Of a DNA stretch of 7,153 nt, positions 7,064 through 7,153 are shown piece after piece. Numbering within the stretch: the first letter of the stretch is position 1; each line of letters opens with the position of its first letter. The notes under the pieces are model-generated. The model saw nothing but the letters and a program-made list of their open reading frames with translations, was not told where the DNA came from and ran no database searches. This stretch comes from Planctomycetota bacterium (lineage in GTDB: Bacteria > Planctomycetota > Planctomycetia > Gemmatales > Gemmataceae): positions 1 to 7,153 of the forward strand of contig JACQFG010000122.1 in assembly GCA_016200155.1 (NCBI GenBank), in the 5' to 3' direction. The position numbers and the translations under genes are program-made.

Positions 7064-7153
7064 AAACAAATTTCGTTCGGTTGATATCAAATACTTTATG
7101 ATTCACGGGTAATGCAGTCGAGAGTTTGCCGTCGCTGCTTGCGTTTAGCGTTC
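7064..7153 (-). other. gapA leader with a palindrome and a repeat fragment
   Basis: This AT-richer leader holds a perfect 10-bp palindrome, TTGATATCAA (7081-7090), 27 nt upstream of gapA, which could be a small operator or chance. The right edge (7134-7153) repeats the GCTTGC-GTTTAGCG motif seen at 1488-1508. I could not identify a convincing -35/-10 pair, although a gapA promoter is expected near here. Confidence 0.35.

Noticed and set aside
6025..7065. Plus-strand open frame opposite gapA
   Set aside because: Antisense shadow of a strongly conserved gene; no family motifs.

Overview
The window reads as chromosomal DNA of a GC-rich bacterium, most likely a planctomycete (inference). Three things suggest this: a small protein kinase with the loop HRDICPRN, a secreted Cys-rich protein of a type I associate with planctomycetes, and the palindromic repeats that fill most intergenic gaps. 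The first and last rest on memory of such genomes, not on a search. Every gene I accept lies on the minus strand, so the order of transcription runs from right to left.

Layout in transcription order: a leader with a repeat fragment and a palindrome (7064-7153); gapA, glyceraldehyde-3-phosphate dehydrogenase; a two-gene toxin-antitoxin module of VapBC type; pgk, phosphoglycerate kinase; accD, acetyl-CoA carboxylase carboxyltransferase beta subunit; a cytosolic Ser/Thr-kinase-like protein; an exported protein with a C-terminal cysteine cluster; a probable intrinsic terminator (about 1547-1604); then a second unit, gcvT followed by gcvH, which leaves the window at position 1. GapA and Pgk catalyse consecutive steps of glycolysis, AccD acts in the first committed step of fatty acid synthesis, and GcvT and GcvH belong to the glycine cleavage system. 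No gene-free stretch exceeds 300 bases; the longest (1447-1646) holds two palindromic elements, one of them the terminator.

The most unusual point is the join between vapC and pgk. The toxin gene begins with a GTG that overlaps the antitoxin stop and encodes a complete PIN domain, but it has no stop codon. Its frame runs straight into the pgk start, giving an open frame of 550 codons (VapC plus Pgk). The module has therefore landed between two glycolytic genes and either makes a VapC-Pgk fusion, or pgk is started internally from its own weak ribosome site. Base composition falls in the vapC tail compared with pgk, which fits recent insertion.

Other points of interest are the kinase's changed catalytic loop, and the set of unrelated palindromic repeats at gene borders, one of which supplies the gcvT stop codon.
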